Assembly: GCF_029962835.1 (NCBI RefSeq)
Contig: NC_080581.1
Span: forward strand, 21,280,001-21,344,000
Reading direction: 5' to 3'
DNA from: Magnolia sinica
Lineage: Eukaryota > Streptophyta > Magnoliopsida > Magnoliales > Magnoliaceae
Length of the DNA stretch: 64,000 nt
The notes beneath the pieces were generated by a model that was given only the letters and a program-made list of their open reading frames with translations, was not told the DNA's origin and did not search any database. How positions within the stretch are numbered: position 1 is the first letter of the stretch; the number at the start of each line of letters is the position of its first letter. Of this stretch, positions 25,201 through 36,169 are shown piece by piece. A program made the translations under genes and the position numbers.

Positions 25201-28200
25201 GAAAGAGTCTGAAACTTTAATTGAGATCTATTCTAAATTGAACGATATTTTCAACTCCATGTTAGGCTTAGGAGAGAAAATTTTGGATAGCAATATATAT
25301 AGGAAAATACTTAGGTCCCTGCTAGAAAGATTTAGCTCCAAAGTCACATTTATTAAGAGTGTAGAAACATAGACGGCATGAAAGTAAAAGAATTCTTTTG
25401 TTCCCTACAAACTTATGAACTACATTTTAAGCCCTCCTCTAGAAAGAAGAAACTAGCCGTCCTTAAAACATTACATAACCATAAGATTGTTGAATTAGAA
25501 AGTGATAGTGATGATGAGGAGGACGAGGAATTGAAAAGAAAATTTAAGAAATTCCTCAAATTGAATAAAAGGAAGAGTTGTGGCAAAGACAAATCGGTTG
25601 AGAGGCAAAAAAGTAAATTAGTTAAACAACCTAAACAAGTCTAATGTTACAACTAAGGGTTATGGACATGTTGCCTCCTAATGCACTAGCAAAATAAGAT
25701 TTAAAGGTAAAGCTATGATGACAAGATGGGATGATACGGAGGAGTCCAAATCTAATTCAGGAGACGCCTTTAGTGATGAAGACCTTAGTAACTTACGTGA
25801 AGGGCCTCCACCACCATTTTCCTCCCTAGAGAATTGTGAGACCATAACACCTTACATAGGTGGACCTAAGAAGGTCTTTATGGGTGTAATTAGAAAATTA
25901 GAGGAGTTTAGCATTCGTGTGCGTAATTGGTAAATCTAAGGACTTGAGCCTCATTAGTGAGCACCATAGGTAAATTCGATATTTAGCCTCATTTTTTATA
26001 GTTTAGCTTTAAAGTTGTTTAATTTTAAGTATCACATGTTCGTTACTAGACTATCATTGGTCATTTCTATTTTGATTGATATATCTCTTTAAATTATCAT
26101 AATAAACCTGCTAGATGTATTTAATATTGACATGCACCCTTTAATCCCTTGCTAGTATGTACTTATAGTAATATTTATCACTTATAGAGTTTCTTTCTAT
26201 TTTATAGTTTTATTGGTATATTCATGGAATTAACACTTTGTCAAATACTGACAAAAAAGGAGGAGAAAGATCAAGTCTCACTAAAATAAGTTAAATTCTA
26301 TTTTACAAGATTTGTTTGTTGTTGCAGGAATTAATGAAGATAGGAGGAGCAAATATGGGGGAGCATTGCAGTTTTGCATGTCTTGTTTGTATCGAGATGT
26401 AAATCATATGTAATTAGACATGTAATATTTTTGTTGTTTTGGCTTGTCATTGGTATGTACCATAACAAGGTCTAGGTTAAGTTTTTGTCATGTGATTGAC
26501 AAATGAGAAGATTGTTAGTGCACTTTGTTTGTTAATCACTTGGGTCCATGTGTCAGGGAGTCGGTTGAGCCCTTGGAAGCTGAAGACTAAAGACACAAGA
26601 GGACATGGAGCATCAAGGAGAGAAGAACAAGTAAATGGGGTGACTTGGTGATCCTGACCTTGACCCAAAACAACCTAAATCTATAGATGATCATGGCTTA
26701 ATAGGTAAACTTTTTTGTTGATCAACTATAGCCTTAAAAACCTCAATTGGAACATGATTACATAGGGCTATTGGTGGTGCAAAGCCGATGTGAAATTGTA
26801 TGCCCAAAACAACACTTTTCGAGTGATTCTCGATCCTATTGATGGGTTGTTGATGGGTCTTGATGGAATAAAAAAACCACTCGATGAGATTGATTAGAAA
26901 ATCCAAATCTATCTAGCAAGCATTGAACTATTTGTCTGGGCTTCTCAATGGGATTGACAACTTGTTCGATCCTATCGAAGGGTCCGTCGATCCCATCAAA
27001 GACTGCTTTGATCCCATTAATAGAGCCATTTTTTGACCGTTTTTTCACCATTGAAGCTCAATCTCTTTAAAAGAGGCATTTGGTTCTTAGGCATAATTAT
27101 GTGTTTTTGGTGCAATAGAAGCCTAAGTGATTCTATGTTCATATCCATCATCCTAAGCCTTTAAAACAATTAGTTCTAAGTCATATTCCTTGAAATTATC
27201 ATCCTAATGAGGATTCCAACCTACACCATAAAGACGAACTTGAAATCCACCAATTTCTAGAGATTAGACCCAAACTTACAGTCAAATCCTTATATAAATC
27301 TTGAAGAACACCCATCTAGGTGAATCCCATGGGAATTCAACCATCCCATTAGTTGTAAGAGATTCATTGAAGAGTGAATTCAAGCATGGGAGATCTTTAA
27401 AGAAGCAACTCAAGAAAGGCGCTACAAAGAGGCTCAATCCATAAGTTGTCAAGTGTGAATCCATACACTTTTTCCTTGTGTAGAATTAAGTGTAAGAGTT
27501 TGTGACCTAAACTCGATCAGTTCTTGTATAGGACTTAGGCTCTTGTGCAGGGCCGAATACACCGAACATTGGCATGTACATTTTAGTCTCCGTGGGAGCC
27601 TCCAGCGGGAGTAAGCGTAGGTCATTAGAATAGGACCGAGGTCGTTGGTTAGTCAATAGAAAACCTAATAAGTCTCACAGGGAGCCTCCGACAGGAGTGT
27701 ACGTTAGGTTCTTGTGTAGGTCTATAAAGGTTTGGAGCGGACCTGCTGAAAACCTCCGATAGTGAAATCCGGTACATTCTAGGAGAGAGTGCGTCCACTG
27801 GGAGTAGAGTAAGAAAACATGTAACGTCTCGGAAAAATCCTTACAAAGACCTGACTATCACCTCAGGCAGAAATCACTCAGGACCAAATCCTTTAGAAAT
27901 TAGACGAGAATTAGCTAGTGCTACGCTAGAGTACCTGTAAAATTAGCACTACCCACTTTATATATGATCTGCAAGACTCAAGACGTGCAAAATCATTGGC
28001 ACTAGATTACCCTAAAATCTTGGATCAATCTCTAAACCCGGTTGCTCTCGGGAGCACCTTGAGACTCCGTATCGGACCTGGACCGCGCGTCGAAAGTCCG
28101 ATTACTGTAAAACCATACGGTTAGGACTGCATTCCTGGACTTGACAACTACCTCGGAAATCAAGTCCTAACGGTACCCAGAAACGCACAACTTGAGCCCG

Positions 28201-31200
28201 GAGCGAAGTGTGTGAGAAACGCGAATACCTTTAGAAAGTGAACTGAAACTTAAGTGAATTGAGTCGTTTCACTTGCAGGCCAAATCTAAGGATTCAGACC
28301 ATCGAAATCTGACCCAATTACACTCTCGGATCAGGAAAAATTTCCAACACATGTCAGTACACTTGTGGCCCTGATCGAACACCGGTGACCGTTGAACTGA
28401 AACGGGTCCACCACGGTCGATCTGAAAATCCGATCGGACCAAAAACTTAACTCAACCTAGATCCAATGTCTGGGAGCTTAACGCCGACCGCATGTAGAAA
28501 AGGGGCCTTTAGAAGTGCTCCGATGGTTCGTTTCAGATGCTATTTGGCTGTAACCTAAGTATACCTTGGCCCTGGGGCCATTTCCATCAATCATGGGCCT
28601 ATGGAAGGGTCTTAAACCCTCTCTCTCTCTCTCTCATTCCATACGAATTTGGAAAACCCTAAGAGAGAGAAGAGAGAGAAGAGAAGGAAAGAGAGAGAGA
28701 GTCGGCGTTTCTTCCTGGGATTCAATCCCGCCGCTCCACGTGCTTAACCACCACATCTGTATCGCTATATCGGCGATTTTGTCACCTTTTTGGGTAAGTA
28801 AACCTAACCCTAATCTGTTTTAGGGTTTCAAATAGAGTGAATGATGAAATAGCTAACCTAATTCATACTGTAGGTTGCCATTCTGCTGTTAACAAAGACT
28901 TAGTGTCTAAACTGAACTCCTTATCCGTTTACCGGCGTAAAGTGTGGACTATAAACGTGTAGGTTATGGTTTTCAAGGCTTTCAATGCCGGTTAATGATT
29001 TATAATTGACGTGGGCGTCATTTCACATGCTAAATGCGATGCTTGATTCGCTTTATAGTTATATATGAACTATGTTGAATATATCGTATTTCACGCGTTT
29101 GTTGAAATGTTTGAATGCGTATGGAATTTGGATTTGCACTTGCCATGATTATTAACCCTAAATATATGCTCGTTGTGTAAGTGGCAACTCCTTTGCAAAA
29201 AGGGCTGCCAGGATATACGTTATAACTAGTCTAATACGCGTATGCTGAAATGTGTAGTCTAAGTGTTTAACAAAATGTCTGAATGAGAAAATGCTCATTT
29301 TAAGGTATGATATAAGGGCGTTGAGACAAGACTCTCAATCCCCTTATCCATACTTATGGTTTCCTTTATGTAACCTATCTTAGTATTATGTGATTCGTGA
29401 TGAAATGCCTGTGTGTGTTAACATGTACACTATGTATTTGTTAAAAATATTTCAAATAAGATCTTTATGAGGATTGACTGTCACATGCTGTTTCTTGACT
29501 ATCACATGTGAAATAAATTGTTTGGAGTGTGTTTGAGACTATGGTATAGTCCAAGCAATCGGTAATAGGTCCTGGATTGGTGGCTGAGATTGTTTCGACA
29601 CACCGGACGTGTTCGATGAATCCGAGTCGTACGCTGCTAGTCGACAGTGGTTAGGCCACGCGGAGTGCTTACGCACTCCATGTCGATTGGCTCGACGTAC
29701 GCTCGTACTAGTTAGGCTCGTCAAGTAACCCGATTGACCTGATGTATGTTCACCATGTATGGACGCTATTGTTGAACCTAAGGTACCAAACTGACCAGTG
29801 AAAACCCCGTTAACCTTGATACCTCGATCTACTAAGACTCATGAGCCGGACATGGTGCTATGGGACACCGTGGTCGAGCTGTCGGCCTACGCTGGGGCGA
29901 CGAGCCTCCCCGTAGTGACCAGTGAGCAACGCCGCCTCATGAGCCGAATACGATGGTATGGGACACTGACGACCCTAGAATGGATCATTGTTTAGGAATT
30001 GATATAAGGGAGGTACCTTAGCTTCTCAATCCTGCTGTATGAAAAGGTCTAATAAGAACTCGGTAATCATGTTCATGCACCGCATTGCATGTGCCTTTGG
30101 CGTTGGAGTTAAGCACAGTGGAAGGGATGCATGCCGCGACCGTGAAATGAAGTTCGCAGAGAGAGTGCAGGCGAGGGCATACATCATTAATGCATAACAT
30201 CCTTACACTAACCAGAGTACTCAGGAATGCTTGTTGTATTGCCTTATTATTACTGCTTGATTGAATTGATAACATGTTAACCTTTGCTTTATAGTTCCAC
30301 TGAGTTAATCACTCACTCCCACGTTCCGGAACGGTGTTGTACACACCAACCAGACTCTGTCTTAGCTGCAGGTGGTAGCGATGCCTACGAGGTGGAGCCA
30401 GACTTCGAGGATGATGAGGAGGCATTCTCCTACATGCAGCTATCGGGCGGGTTCATGTGAGCCATCTCCTAATCGCCAGGGCTACAAGGACACTGACTAG
30501 ATGCCCTTACACTGTTATTCTGTATTTTTGAGCACATATGTATATTCATTTTGTACATTTTAGGAGTATACATGTATATAGTTAACCTGGTAACATGATC
30601 ACACTTCGGAGACATACTACAGTTCATATATCTTATACATGTATTACAGTCTTCCGCTTGCAAAACTCACTTGTCTCTGGAGTATGATATGTTGTTTTGG
30701 TATAATCTCATTCATGTTTAATGCACTAATACGGACAACATTTAATCATCATTATCTATGTTGCATAAGTGATGTGTTGAAACTCGGGAGTTGGGCCTAT
30801 GCTCGACTCCCGATTTTCAGGACGTTACAAAACCGAACCACTATACATTCTTGTGTTTTGGATTATTATTTGCACACATTTTCTAATTATACTTGTGGAT
30901 TTAATTTGTTGAATTATATGTATACATGATTAGATGAATACTAAGAATTGAATAGTTAGCACATCCTACACACACATGTCCATTATCTTGTTTATAGACT
31001 AGTTACTTTATTGACATATTTCTTGTAGTCTATGTGATTGGACCAACTTGGGTTGGAAGCATGGTGTGCCAAAACGGTTACGTAACGGCCGATACGTAAC
31101 AGTAACGGTGGGAACTGTTACACGTTTCGGGGTCGTATCGGCCGTTACCCGAGCGTAATGGCTGTTACGGGCCCGTAACAGGCCCGTATCGGCCGAATAA

Positions 31201-34200
31201 CGGTAACTTTTTTTTTTCATTTTAAGCTCTATTTTTGTTGTTTTTTTGAAACCTCTTGCTTCCAAACTGTTTCTCACTCCTTCTACTACTCATTTCGACC
31301 AACCTTGGCTAGGTATTTGAGATAAAAATACATTATATTACGGATTTTCTTGAATCAAAGCTCGGTGGGCCATTTTTCAGAAATTCATCAAAAATAGGTA
31401 TTTATACTTTTTTTAATATGTTTTGCTATTTTAATCATGCCAAATGATGTGTTCATCATAGTAGAACATGTTCATGTGCATTTTACAGATTTGGGGTGCT
31501 ATTTAATAATTTTTTTATATTTTTTTCTATTTACGCATGAATTTTGGCCCCTTTTTTTAAAATTCGAGAAATCAATTTTTAATGGTTGTTTTACTGTTTT
31601 AATCATGCCATTTGATGTGTTAATTATTGTAGAACATGTTAATGTGCATTTTACAGATTTGGGGTGCCATTTTATTTTATTTTTTTCATATTTTTTTCTA
31701 TTTACGCATTTATTTTGGCCCTTTTTTTGAAAATTCGAAAAATCATTTTTTAATGATTCTTTTGCTGTTTTAATGATGTCATATGATGTGTTAATCATAG
31801 TAGAACATGTTAATGTGCATTTTACAGATTTGGAGTGCCATTTTATATTTTTTTTTATATTTTTTTCTATTTACACATTTATTTCGGCCCTTTTTTTGAA
31901 AATTCGAAAAATCATTTTTTAATGATTCTTTTGCTGTTTTAATGATGCCATATGATGTGTTAATCATAGTAAAATATTTTAATGTGCATTTTACATATTT
32001 GGGGTGCCATTTTATATATTTTTTTAATATTTTTTTCTATTTACGCATTTATTTCGGCCCTTTTTTTGAAAATTCGAAAAATCATTATTTAATGATTCTT
32101 TTGCTGTTTTAATGATGCCATATGATATGTTAATCATAGTAGAACATGTTAACGTACATTTTACATATTTGGGGTGCCATTTTATATTTTTTAAAAAAAT
32201 ATTTTTTCTATTTACGCATGAATTTTGGCCCTCAAAAATAATTGCAAACACCTAAATGTAAGATATTTTCATATTAAATTCATTCTAATATATCTATCAT
32301 TGATAGTAGATAGTTTGAAAATTAAATATATGAATTTTGTAGTCAAATTCAGGTCATTTGGTTCATAAATTCATCAGACAGTTCGATACAACTTCTCACC
32401 AAACAGTGGACCGTTACACCACTATAAACATGTTCCAATTTATAAATGAATGCATATTTGGAATGCTTAGAATATTCCGGATTTAATTCATATTTTTTTG
32501 GAAAAAAAAAATTGCGCCGTTACGGGCCGTTACGCCCTCGTATCGCCGTTACGCTCCCATATCTGTATCGGTTTCAGAGAGCACCGTTACACCAACTAAT
32601 ACCGATACGGGACACCTTGGTTGGAAGCCTTAGTGTTAATTTGCCTTAAATGTTTAAGATTGGTATATTAGTTTAATGAAGGCAATTAGTATTTTAATTG
32701 ACAAAAATTTTAAGTGGTCCTATTCACTCCCCCCCTCCAGGACAAAGCCATTCATTCTCTAGCTTCACCAAGCTTCCGCGTATAGCATGTGGTGACCATT
32801 CCACCCATGTGCAATTTTATTTCCTAATAGGGAAAGTTCCTTAAGTAAAGTAAAGAAGGGGGAGACAGATTAAAATTCCTTTTCCAAAAGAAGATGCCCT
32901 TTGCAGGGCTATCAATGGGTTGGGTCCTAGTGTTCCCAAAACTAAGTTGATCAGGTTTGAGTCTTGCCTCATCCGAGTCCTTTCAGTTTTGGTCATTTTG
33001 GACCCAAACCCAGATCTGATCAAGCTCAGGTACCTATTTGGTTCCATCAGGCTTCTAGACCTTGGTTTTGAATTAGGTTCATATCAAATAGGGACATTGA
33101 CATGATTGGGCCCACTTGAATGGATGGATTAGATCACACACACATGTGCTGCTTGTACACGTTCAAGGTGTAAATGGGCCATCTTACACGTGCATGGCTT
33201 AATAAACGTAATTTCATTGCTAGAATAAATAATGCATACATACATACAGGGGGTGATTAATGCGGGTGCATTTTTATACCGGGCTTGGGTAGGGGTTGCC
33301 TGTGGGATGCAGGGACACACTCAGGATAAGTGGCCCGTGTCAAGCAGGTGGCTCGTGTCAGGCGGTACCTATGTGATTTGGGGCCCACCAGGGGGAGTGT
33401 TTCGGCTGAGATCCTAACTCATGAGATGTGGGGCCTGGGCTATGAGATAAAGGAATTAATTTTTCATGCTCTATTAGTTCGAACTTTTAGAGCAAGTGGT
33501 TAATTGTCCTACACCAAATGTACATACTTACATGTTTGTAATTGTATTCAAAATGGTGGATCCGAACCTGACCCAATTTCTGAGCGGGTCCAATAAATTG
33601 GACCTGGACCCATTAAACTTGGGTTAAGTCCATCTAGTACCCATGGGTCCAGGTACCCCATTGACAGCTTAACCCTTTTGAGTATACGAGTTTTGTAGCT
33701 ATCAAGTGGGGCCCACCCACCAGGGGTCACACAAATGGGCCCCATGGTGTCCCATGTCCTACAATGCAGTCATCAAAAGAAGCATCTCACTGATTTGCGA
33801 TCAGCATCCTTCATCCTCGTTAAGTCAGCTTGTATGGATGGTTGATCTCATTTGTTCAGCATGAACAATCTATGGGGCGTGGACAAGAATTGTCTGGATA
33901 ATTACATGGTGGGGCAGAAGGGATGAGAAGAGTGGCGAACCTCTAAGCAAAAACCTTGCTAGCAACAGTCTACTTTCGGCACAATATTTAAATTAATCAT
34001 CATCAGATTGTCAGGGTTTATGATAAAAACCAGTGGCAGAAGTTTAACACCGGCTGCCAACCGTAAACAATCCTCCTCGTTTATTTGGGCTTGGGACAAC
34101 AGTGACAGCACATAACTCCCACTGGTAGATTTTTCAACAATTAAGTTACTATTTTATTTTTATTTTTTGTGAATCATCTGGTGGATTCATGTAGCCGACC

Positions 34201-34913
34201 CGAATTTGTTGGTATAAGGCTGAGATAATGATGGTGATTTTGTAATTCATCCAAGCAAATGGGTGTTTCTTCCAACCAAATTCATTCATAACCATTCATC
34301 AGGTGGGCCCACCAGGGATGAGTGATGGACCAAAAACCCACCATCCACTGGACAACCCAGCCATACAATCGGTGGACAATTTCCTGCAGTGTAAAAAATG
34401 ATGCCTACAGAATTTCAACCATCAATTTGTAGGCCAGCAATCGACTGGTAGGGATACCTGAAAAGGGATTTTTTTTTCAGCTTCACCCATCCAAGGGAGG
34501 GTCGACCAGACAAGTGCTCCGGTCAATAGAATGTAATTCCCACCTCTAACCATTGCAATTAAAGCTAATAAAGAACTTCAATTACAATTGCAATTAAAGC
34601 TAATAAAGAACTTCAATTACCAAAACAAAAAACTATAAATAGAAGAAGTAAGAAAGAAAGATGATTTACCATCTTGTTCTTCTGCATCGGTAAGAGAGAG
34701 ATCGAAATTCCCAGATGGATTGAAGGCTACGGAGACTGCGACGTCTCGACTGCTCCGACAGGGGTGTGATGGAATGGTGAGAAGGGAAGAGCCTGAAATT
34801 GAGATGGATTTGCAAGAAATGGGAGAAGAGGAGTTTGAAGAGGAGAAAGGAGTTCTTGGTGAGAGGGAGAGAAAAGAGGAGAAGAGATTGGTCGGGGTGG
34901 CAGCAGCTGCCAT
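16156..34913 (-). CDS. CRR6: CRR6, chloroplast NDH complex assembly factor (4 exons)
   Basis: Seen: joining 34913-34670, 20237-20106, 19699-19479 and 16377-16156 on the minus strand gives 819 nt, 272 residues plus TAG, with no internal stop. Codon phases match at every junction (1, 1, 0). Residues 1-60 are rich in Ser, Thr and Pro, as expected of a chloroplast transit peptide. The conserved core includes [68 protein letters not shown] and DMARMLGFG. Known: CRR6 is a stromal protein of the DUF1817 family, shared with cyanobacteria and required for assembly of NDH subcomplex A (NdhI incorporation), hence for chlororespiration and cyclic electron flow. Inferred: identity rests on my recognition of these motifs, not on a search. 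The start is the first ATG of the transit-peptide frame; an ATG at 34,944 lies in another frame. The gene looks intact, although about 14.4 kb of intron 1 is mostly transposons. Confidence 0.9.
18117..18262. repeat. Two-copy tandem duplication, 73-bp period
   Basis: ACGAGCAGAAGTC followed by ATAGAGGAATG occurs at 18,117 and again at 18,190, with the downstream parts also alignable but diverged. In CRR6 intron 3. Confidence 0.6.
18399..18593. mobile_element. Tourist-like MITE (PIF/Harbinger)
   Basis: Ends GGCCCTGTTTGG and CAAAACAGGGCC are inverted, the TIR extends inwards to CACCTAAA and TTTAGGCATC, and TTA flanks both sides (18,396-18,398 and 18,594-18,596). It is 195 bp with no ORF. An internal near-perfect palindrome of GTATTAGAGATC and GATCTCTAATAC lies in the left half. 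It sits in CRR6 intron 3. Confidence 0.85.
19479..19699 (-). CDS. CRR6: CRR6 exon 3 (conserved core)
   Basis: A 221-nt exon. The acceptor is GTGTGTGCAG, then AT completes codon 126 (Asp). It encodes the most conserved part of the protein, from [16 protein letters not shown] to [11 protein letters not shown], ending in phase 0 at CAG followed by donor GTAGTA. The open frame beyond the donor down to 19,239 has no family similarity and is intronic. Confidence 0.9.
20106..20237 (-). CDS. CRR6: CRR6 exon 2
   Basis: A 132-nt exon without its own start codon. The acceptor is GATTGATAG, then AT completes codon 82 (GAT, Asp). It reads [19 protein letters not shown] and on through [12 protein letters not shown] to SSLPE, ending with one base of codon 126. 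The donor that keeps the frame is GC, in the context AAG/GCAAGT. Using the nearby GT would break the frame into exon 3. Confidence 0.86.
22239..22277. repeat. (TA)n microsatellite
   Basis: Nearly uninterrupted TA dinucleotide tract in CRR6 intron 1, upstream of the gag-only element. Confidence 0.9.
22859..24710 (+). repeat. 5' LTR of the gag-only copia element
   Basis: Starts TATTAGTGCAC (TG expected; the 3' LTR has TGTTAGTGCAC). It contains a cluster of CTCGATCCCATCGA-type words at 23,170-23,370, a poly-C run near 23,384-23,401, and repeated GCCTCC(A/G)(A/G)C-GGGAGT words at 24,055-24,165. Confidence 0.75.
24719..24730 (+). other. Decayed primer binding site, tRNA-iMet type
   Basis: TAGTGTCAAAGT against the usual TGGTATCAGAGC: four differences, all transitions, placed just inside the 5' LTR end. 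Confidence 0.6.
24787..25933 (+). pseudogene. Copia-type gag (UBN2 family), broken
   Basis: Starts MSTQEG, then PPYFDGS, and after a frameshift near 24,837 reads [18 protein letters not shown] stop lies at about 24,982. The frame 25,118-25,372 has [34 protein letters not shown] and [14 protein letters not shown], and 25,378-25,644 has [17 protein letters not shown], both typical of UBN2-type copia gag. Next comes an acidic/lysine-rich linker and a CCHC knuckle at about 25,645-25,690 whose second Cys is lost to a small deletion and which holds a stop. A trailing frame (25,715-25,933) is gag tail. At least three stops and two frameshifts make it non-functional. Confidence 0.82.
27820..30829 (+). 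mobile_element. 3.0-kb LTR-like element (probable solo LTR, Del/Tekay-like)
   Basis: Ends TGTAACGTC and GACGTTACA are a perfect 9-bp inverted pair with TG/CA termini. The flanks AAACA (27,815-27,819) and AAACC (30,830-30,834) are a 5-bp target duplication with one change; the empty site in the 5' LTR at about 24,295 reads AAAACCGAACC. No coding capacity. It has a (CT)n/(GA)n-rich stretch at 28,619-28,700 and, near the end, CACTCACTCCCACG with an acidic GATGATGAGGAGG segment, as in large Del/Tekay-type LTRs. The lineage is inferred. Confidence 0.7.
31061..32618. mobile_element. Mutator-like non-autonomous element
   Basis: The 10-bp direct repeat GGTTGGAAGC flanks both sides (31,051-31,060 and 32,619-32,628). 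The ends ATGGTGTGCC and, reversed, AAGGTGTCCC match at 8 of 10 positions, and both sub-terminal regions are full of CCGTTAC, GTAACGG and CGTATCGG words. Flank length fits the 9-11 bp duplications of Mutator-like elements. No transposase ORF. The interior is mostly a 170-bp tandem repeat. Confidence 0.7.
31380..32240. repeat. 170-bp tandem repeat, about five copies
   Basis: The landmark CTATTTACGC (one copy CTATTTACAC) recurs at 31,527, 31,698, 31,867, 32,037 and 32,208, giving periods 171, 169, 170 and 171. Each unit has TTTTAATGATGCCATATGAT, TAATGTGCATTTTACA and long T runs. Confidence 0.88.
34553..34620. repeat. Exact 35-bp tandem duplication
   Basis: TTGCAATTAAAGC followed by TAATAAAGAACTTCAATTAC occurs twice without a mismatch, starting at 34,553 and 34,588, 50 bp inside CRR6 intron 1 from the donor. 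Confidence 0.9.
34670..34913 (-). CDS. CRR6: CRR6 exon 1 (transit peptide)
   Basis: Encodes residues 1-81 plus the first base of codon 82. It starts [11 protein letters not shown], is Ser-rich to about residue 56, then reads [20 protein letters not shown]. It ends at a G followed by a good donor (GTAAAT). The frame runs on into the intron and stops at 34,617, which is read-through and not coding. Confidence 0.88.
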
Positions 34914-35400
34914 GAGAGGAGTGAGTTTTGGAATTTTTACTCAAAACTATGCTGAAGCTGCCTTTTTTTTTTTTTTTTTTTTCTGGTTCTGTTTATCTTT
35001 GTTTTGTTTGGGTTTTCATGTGGCCTTGGCTTCAAATTCTCCTATCCGTTATCACTTCTCTCAACTTGACAAAAATACCCCTTGCCTGGCACGTGTATGA
35101 TGTCGTGCATTTGAGCCGTTCAGCTGCGGTCCCCACCTTGGAAATGCAATGGCTCAAGTACCGTGCTGGTCTGATGGTCAACTGGGCAGGTCACACATTT
35201 ATGAAGAGACAGATGGATGGGGTTGAGTGATCTAAGCCGCCCATCGGACGGATCCCACGGTGAGGATGGCAATATTAAAAATCAGGTCCATTTGATCACC
35301 TGGGTGGCCTCACGAGTATGTCGAATGTGCACCGTTGGTTAATATCTACTGACCATCCGTTATTTCGCACCCTGGCCTCTCATTTAATGATCAGCTCGGC
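34914..35400. other. Upstream flank of CRR6
   Basis: Promoter-proximal DNA of CRR6 (minus strand). It includes a T run at about 34,962-34,981. I could not pick out a convincing TATA box. The plus-strand frames here are shadows of exon 1. Confidence 0.4.
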
Positions 35401-35459
35401 TTGATATCCGAACAACGCATATACACTGTCGGACGCAGATGGCCAACCGACGCTGTCAG

Positions 35460-36160
35460 TAGCCAATATCTACTGAACGGTGCTCCATGGGCTCCACCCC
35501 ACTGTGTTTTATCCACGTGGTTCATCCGTTTCTTTTCCGAGCCAGAAAATGATGCAGATCCAAATCTCATGTGAACCACATCATTGAAAACAGTTGTGAT
35601 TTACCACTCACTATTAAGAACTCTGGGGCTATCAAGTACCTGGAAACGGATTGGCTACTCCCCTGCCATCAGCCAATGACTGATGGTCGGTGCTCTGTGG
35701 ACCCCATAATGATGTATGTGTCTCATCCATGCCGTCCATCTATTTTTATAGATCATTTCATGGTATAAGACAAAAAATGAGATATATCTCAATCTCAAGT
35801 GGAACACATTAAAGAAGAAAGTGTTGAATAAACGTGACCATTAAAAGCTTTTTGGGGCCCATAAAAGTTTTGGATCAAGCTGATCTTTGTTTTTTCCCTT
35901 CATCTAGGTGTGTATGACCTAATCAACAGATTGGATGTCAGATAAACAGTACAGTGGGCCTTAGGAGGATTTTAATGGTGGATATCCAATCATTATTGTT
36001 TTCCAATGGTGTGGTCCACCTGAGATTTATACCCCTCTCGTTTTTTTGGTCATGCCTGAAATGATCTGTAAAAATGGATGAAAGACATGGATGAAACATA
36101 TAGATCATGGTGGGGCCAATAGAGCACCAACTACCGGCCACCGAGCTAGTGGCAAGGCTC
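35460..36160. mobile_element. Long-inverted-repeat MITE family: half copy plus full copy
   Basis: 35,460-35,641 is a left half. From about 35,642 a full copy runs to about 36,160: the left arm words GGTGCTCTGTGGACCCC, CATCCATGCCGTCCAT and ATAGATCATTTCA recur reversed in the right arm (TGAAATGATCTGT, ATGGATGAAAGACATGGATG, GGGGCCAATAGAGCACC). The centre has AAAAGCTTTTTGGGGCCCAT. No ORF. Exact ends and target duplication not determined. Confidence 0.65.
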
Positions 36161-36169
36161 CGAACTATG

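Larger units (their letters stand above)
22859..32819 (+). mobile_element. Copia-type LTR element with gag only (TR-GAG-like)
   Basis: 5' LTR 22,859-24,710 and 3' LTR 26,513-32,819 (the latter about 1.7 kb once two later insertions are removed) align along their length, from TAGTGCACTT to CATTCTCTAG and the CCCAC end. TTTCC flanks both ends (22,854-22,858 and 32,820-32,824). A decayed primer site at about 24,719-24,730 matches the initiator-Met tRNA site TGGTATCAGAGC with transitions only. The internal 1.8 kb holds gag remnants and nothing like protease, integrase or RT. Net length is about 5.4 kb. Known: gag-only terminal-repeat elements are non-autonomous and depend on a copia partner. It is inserted antisense in CRR6 intron 1. 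Confidence 0.8.
26513..32819 (+). repeat. 3' LTR of the gag-only copia element, with two nested insertions
   Basis: Begins TGTTAGTGCAC right after the purine-rich AAATGAGAAGAT. The LTR sequence is interrupted at 27,820-30,829 and at 31,061-32,618; the 5' LTR supplies uninterrupted versions of both sites. Confidence 0.78.
20238..34669 (-). other. CRR6 intron 1, about 14.4 kb, transposon-filled
   Basis: GT-AG intron. Most of it is the copia-type gag-only element at 22,859-32,819, on the opposite strand to CRR6, with two nested insertions. The rest (20,238-22,858 and 32,825-34,669) shows no coding signal. It holds a (TA)n tract at 22,239-22,277, dispersed words of the GGCCCATCATG type, and an exact 35-bp tandem duplication close to the donor. 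Confidence 0.85.

Noticed and set aside
34720..35230. Plus-strand frames of 126 and 100 residues
   Set aside because: Antisense shadow of CRR6 exon 1 followed by a poly-T translated as poly-Phe.
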